A stretch of 64,000 nt of DNA from Rhodamnia argentea (taxonomy: Eukaryota; Streptophyta; Magnoliopsida; Myrtales; Myrtaceae). Both the position numbers and the translations under genes were made by a program. The notes beneath the pieces were generated by a model. The model was not told where the DNA came from, did not search any database, and worked only from the letters and a program-made list of their open reading frames with translations. The stretch is from contig NC_063160.1 of the NCBI RefSeq assembly GCF_020921035.1, forward strand, positions 702,501-766,500, in the 5' to 3' direction. Positions 60,209 to 64,000 of the stretch are shown here, one piece after another (position 1 is the first letter of the stretch; each line of letters begins with the position of its first letter).

Positions 60209-60822
60209 GGAAAAGTATCCAAAAAATCCTACATCTATTGCACCGATACATATTCAGTCCTAAATCTTTCAATTTGACCAATTTATTCCTAAAACTTTCA
60301 CATTGGTACAAATTGAGTCCATATGTAGGCTAAAAATTTGTGACATGGATGTCAACCGTACTACATGACACAACCGGCGCCGATGTGGATATTTTTAATA
60401 ATTTTTTTGAAGTTTTTTTTTTCCCACCAACACAAACCATGGATGATGATGGCTAGTCTCACCCGAGCCAAGGTCGGCCTCTGCACCTTGCCTAGGCGAG
60501 GGCAACCCTCACTCGGGAGAGGCCATTCTCGCCTGCCATGGCCTGTATCGGTGGTCGGCACAATCCATGGAAGAAAAAGAAGAGAAAAAATTACTAAAAA
60601 CCTTAAAAAACATATTTAATAATTAAATAATTATCCACATCAGTGTCAGTCATACCATAAAAGATGGTCAGCATCCACATCAGTAATTTCCGGCCTAAAT
60701 AAGTCGGATGAACTCAATTTGTACCAATGTAAAAATACTTAGGACTGAATTGGGCTAATTAAAATGTTTATAACTGAATTGGTACCAATACAATATGATT
60801 AGAAATGTTTACTACTTTTTCC
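60209..60822. mobile_element. MULE-type MITE with an 11-base near-duplication
   Basis: A 614-bp element with ends GGAAAAGTATCC and (other strand) GGAAAAAGTAGT. The arms share TTCAGTCCTAA and ACATTGGTACAAATTGAGT in inverted order. Flanks are GGAACAAATCA (60198-60208) and GGAACATATCA (60823-60833), one mismatch in 11. The GC-richer core (60.43-60.57 kb, GAGCCAAGGTCGGCC and similar) contrasts with the AT-rich arms. Confidence 0.85.
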
Positions 60823-60833
60823 GGAACATATCA

Positions 60834-62180
60834 CCACTAATTCCAAAATGGGGTCAATGATGGAATAGTTGGAGACGCATACAAGAGTGACTTTGTCGAT
60901 GATTGTCTTTTGTTATGCCCAATTGAATTGCCAATCTCTCGCTGCAATTGCCTCCTCAACGGGGTGGATCGCTTGTCTTCAAGCATTCCAGTTTGTGCCC
61001 GATCGCATTGCCACTTATGCCAGTCCCGACACGACCTAACTTTTTTGGCCTCTTAGGAAGACAAACTTTAGAATATAATTTCATAAGCTATATGTACCCG
61101 GCGGATCGATCGACATGAAGGACACCGACTCAATTATCTCGTGCAACATATGAGATGATTTCGACAAATTTCTTTAAATTCATGCATGTATTCTAAAATA
61201 GTCGGAAATATGCCTCAAGTACAACTTTTTGGAATTGAGCTAGATTCTTTGAGAATTGCCTAGGCCATGGATAAGTAGAGCATAACTTGCTTCTAATGGC
61301 AAATTTTACTATTTTTTGCAAGTGGAGAGGGCTAAGCACTATTGTGGAAGCTGATGTTGCACTCTTCAAACGTGAATTTTACTCTTATCGGGATATATTG
61401 AGTGCAGACGTGAGTAGTGTGAAAAAAAAAGTTCCTACATTGGATACCTAGAGCTAAAAAAACCAATTGATAATACCTAGTTAATTCACAACTCAATGGC
61501 TTAAACTCTCGAGTCGATCCAACTAAGTATATAATCAATTCAAGTTGTGAGCTCTCGATAGGATGTCCTCGTTATAGAGGTGTTAGGCTTCTGCAGTGCT
61601 TCCCCAGTACGATATAGCTTGAACTCATTGGTTTTCGAAAATGTATAGTTAAATTGGTAAGCAGTCTGAAATTTACGTACTAAATTGTTGTGTGCCCCGT
61701 CACGAGATATCATTAGACTCGGCTCGTGGGTCTCATTGCTCGTCGGTCTTTTGGGAAGGAAACGGGAGGAGTCATGGCCAATAACTTAGCCTCAATGAAC
61801 GTAAGACTCATTCCTCCCTAAAATAACAAAAGGAGTTGTCTCTTTTCCTCCTTGCTCAAATGGTGATGAAAAAGTGTGCTTCCACTTCATCCCATCGCAA
61901 CACTTCTTCGTGAAATTTGAGAGAGTTTGATTTATCAAACGCAGCTAAAGCATCGGCGAATTATTATGTCAGCTGACTTCAATTTTTTGGGGCCAAGTCT
62001 ATTGTCCATGCACGAGGCATTAATGCACATTGTTGCGCCCACCCTTGTTTCGAGAAATGTCCCCTTCAAGATGAGGACTAATTGCTACCCTCACTTCATT
62101 TTCATTCACAGCAAATTTGGCCCATCATTCTTCGCTTTTTTTTTTTCGTAATTTTTTGTTTATCTTTTACATAGAGAGAA
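60834..62180. other. Intergenic, no gene seen
   Basis: No open frame with family similarity and no paired repeat ends. Short AT-rich tracts only. Confidence 0.4.
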
Positions 62181-62739
62181 GAACATCAAGAGTGCCAAAA
62201 GTTGCGTACGACACTCACTTTAATACTAAAAAAAATTTGTTTTGGATCACTTAGTCTTTAAATATTTTTTAAAAGATAACTTAAATTTCAAGTCTGATCT
62301 GCTTGATCGGAAATCTGATGTGGCCTTTTTTTTTTTATTAGAATCTGAAGCCGATGTGGCTCGCCGCAGGTCCAATCAGCATGTAAAGCTTAAAAGGACA
62401 TCATTTATTATATTTCTCCAGTCTTTTTTTTCCTTTTCTTTTTCCTTTTTTTTCTAACTTCTTCCTATAGCTAGTTGTCGGTCCGACGATTGACTAGAGG
62501 AAGAAGGTAAAAACAAATAAAAGAAAAAAAGATAAAGAGAAAGGCTACGTATTAACTGACATGTCACTTACAAAAAAGGAAAAAAAAATTAAATTTTGAT
62601 GTCATTTAAAAAATTTTAATTGCAAATGCCACGTATTTTTTGGCCAGAATTTCTCGTCGAAGGCACTTAAGTAAGCCGACGAAAACTTTTGGCACTAAAA
62701 TGGGGGCGCCGTACACAACTTTTGACACTTCTAATATCC
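62181..62739. mobile_element. MULE-type MITE related to the 28-kb element
   Basis: The left end reads GAACATCAAGAGTGCCAAAA and the right end, on the other strand, GGATATTAGAAGTGTCAAAA; both continue into AGTTG(C/T)GTACG. The same words (AGTGCCAAAA, CACTTTAATACTAAA, CACTTAAGTG) occur in the element at 28012-28863, so they are one family. The core carries the palindromic GGTCCGACGATTGACTAG region, also similar to the 10.3-kb element. No matching target duplication was found. Confidence 0.7.
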
Positions 62740-63550
62740 TTCTCCCTTTTATATACATATAATGTATATACTTTTTAAGTTCATTTAATGGGTGAACCTC
62801 AGTGGAAGAAGAAGAGCAATCAAAAGGAAACAAGTTAAACCATGATATAAACAATAAAGGATGTCGGACATGAATTCCTAGACATCTTACTAGTCAGTCT
62901 AGTCTTACAAGACTCTGAATGAACCCTCATAAGAAACCAAGCAAGCACAGACTACCAGAAATTTCAAAATCTTGTGGAAACCCTAGTTGATCAAGTAAGG
63001 GATTTCTTCCAAGACCATCTCAATACTCACTGACAATAGAAAAGGGTCAGAATGACTGACCATTAAACTTGCACGGTGCTCCCATTCGTCTGATTTAAGC
63101 CCAAGTCAAAACAAAGAATGAGGGAGGTTTGGTGGGAGAGTCCTGATTTAAGTTTCCTCAATCAGTAGAACAGGAATTTAACAACGGTTCCAAATATTTT
63201 ATGTTGGAGAAAGGAGGTGTGGGTTTTCTGAGTTTGGTGCACCAACAAGCAAATCTAATCTGATTTAACTTCATCTAAGGGGAATTCATTACTTAGCTAA
63301 CACAAATGCAGCAAAAGACAAAAGCTTGAGATGTGTCTGGATATACAAAGGGGTTCCATTTTGTGATTGTGACATGTTTAGCATAGGATAGTCCGCTTCC
63401 TGGTAGCATGTGTGTTGCCAGGGCTCAACTAGGTCGTGAGGAAGTAGAAGAACATCTCTATGATCGTGTTACCCCGTGGAAAGGATCAAATGACTAGTTT
63501 AGTCAAGAAAAAATAACACAAATGATTTCCGACCTTTAGCCCAATGCGCA
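62740..63550. other. Intergenic, no gene seen
   Basis: No recognisable gene, RNA or repeat boundary in this stretch. Confidence 0.4.
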
Positions 63551-63960
63551 ATGTCATCCTGAACTTTTAATTTGTTTAATGTAATATACAATGTCGTTCT
63601 CACACTTTTAATTTGTTCAATGTTGTCCTTAAACTTTGATCCAATGTACTATATCGTCTCTAAACTTTTAATTTGTGCAATGTAATCGATGAACTTTGAT
63701 CTAATGTGCTATGTCGTCCCTAAACTTTTAATTTGTATAATGTGGTCCCTAAACTTTGGTCTAATGTGCAATGTCGTATATATGTTTTTAATTTGTTCAA
63801 TAAGGTCCAATATTCAATACCATCTATACATTTTTAATTTATTCAATGTGGTCCTTAAACTTTGGTCCAATATGTAATGTTGTCCCTAAATTTTTAATTT
63901 CTTCAATGTGGTTCCTCATCCAATGTTCAATGGTGGTCCTTGAATTTTCTTTTTTTAAAT
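63551..63960. repeat. Degenerate 60-bp tandem array
   Basis: The unit contains CCTAAACTTTTAATTTGT(T)CAATGTGGTCC and CTTTGGTCTAATGTG. The word ACTTTTAATTTGT recurs at about 63602, 63662, 63722 and 63782 with exact 60-base spacing, and at looser spacing before and after (about 63562, 63828, 63886). Units differ by a few bases each. The array may continue beyond the window. Confidence 0.9.
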
Positions 63961-64000
63961 ATTTTCAATAGTTCAAGATCATATTGAATAAATTAAAATT

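Noticed and set aside
63551..64000. Tandem array considered as a CRISPR-like repeat-spacer array
   Set aside because: Units are continuous with no unique spacers, and the genome is that of a plant.

Overview
This window is nuclear DNA from a flowering plant, almost certainly a eudicot. The genes are split by many short GT-AG introns, the spaces between genes are AT-rich and full of small DNA transposons, and the six larger genes all match plant families. The spacing and repeat types remind me of a woody rosid such as a Myrtaceae species, but that is only an impression. I rebuilt coding exons by hand from splice sites, frame continuity and family similarity. In every gene model below the exon phases join exactly.

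Layout. 1-9253 (+): 3' part of an RCC1-repeat protein of the RUG3 type (15 exons; the start lies outside the window). 12319-16282 (-): a complete 700-residue diacylglycerol kinase of the DGK2 type, with a probable non-coding first exon near 17 kb. 17.2-21.2 kb: AT-rich intergenic DNA with several MITEs. 21290-25457 (+): an MRS2-3/MGT4-type magnesium transporter with an in-frame TGA in exon 4 and a short linker. 26-32.6 kb: a gene-poor graveyard holding MULE-type and hAT-type elements, a lone LTR with primer-binding site, two inverted NLR coiled-coil fragments, a frameshifted last exon of an ABCG/PDR transporter, an eIF4E fragment that still has its introns, and a stretch resembling mitochondrial intergenic DNA. 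32792-40180 (-): a complete 734-residue plastid-type protein with two START-like (COQ10/polyketide-cyclase) domains. 41126-49555 (+): a KH-domain RNA-binding protein, divergent from the previous gene, whose C-terminal coding region was interrupted by a MITE. 50623-50708 (-): intron-containing elongator tRNA-Met. 52104-58686 (-): a complete 20-exon fatty acid amide hydrolase (610 residues). 58.7-64 kb: intergenic DNA with two MULE-type MITEs and a 60-bp tandem array that runs off the end.

The genes are unrelated housekeeping or organelle-linked functions and do not form an operon or pathway. The most interesting points are: (1) the KH gene, where a MITE and a small frameshift sit inside an ancestral exon and an in-frame splice pair appears to remove both; (2) the MRS2 gene, where a nonsense codon could be bypassed by an upstream in-frame donor; (3) the cluster of gene fragments at 29.9-32.6 kb, including an inverted NLR duplication able to form a hairpin RNA; and (4) a family of MITEs with clear target-site duplications. 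I did not find a clearly new biological system.
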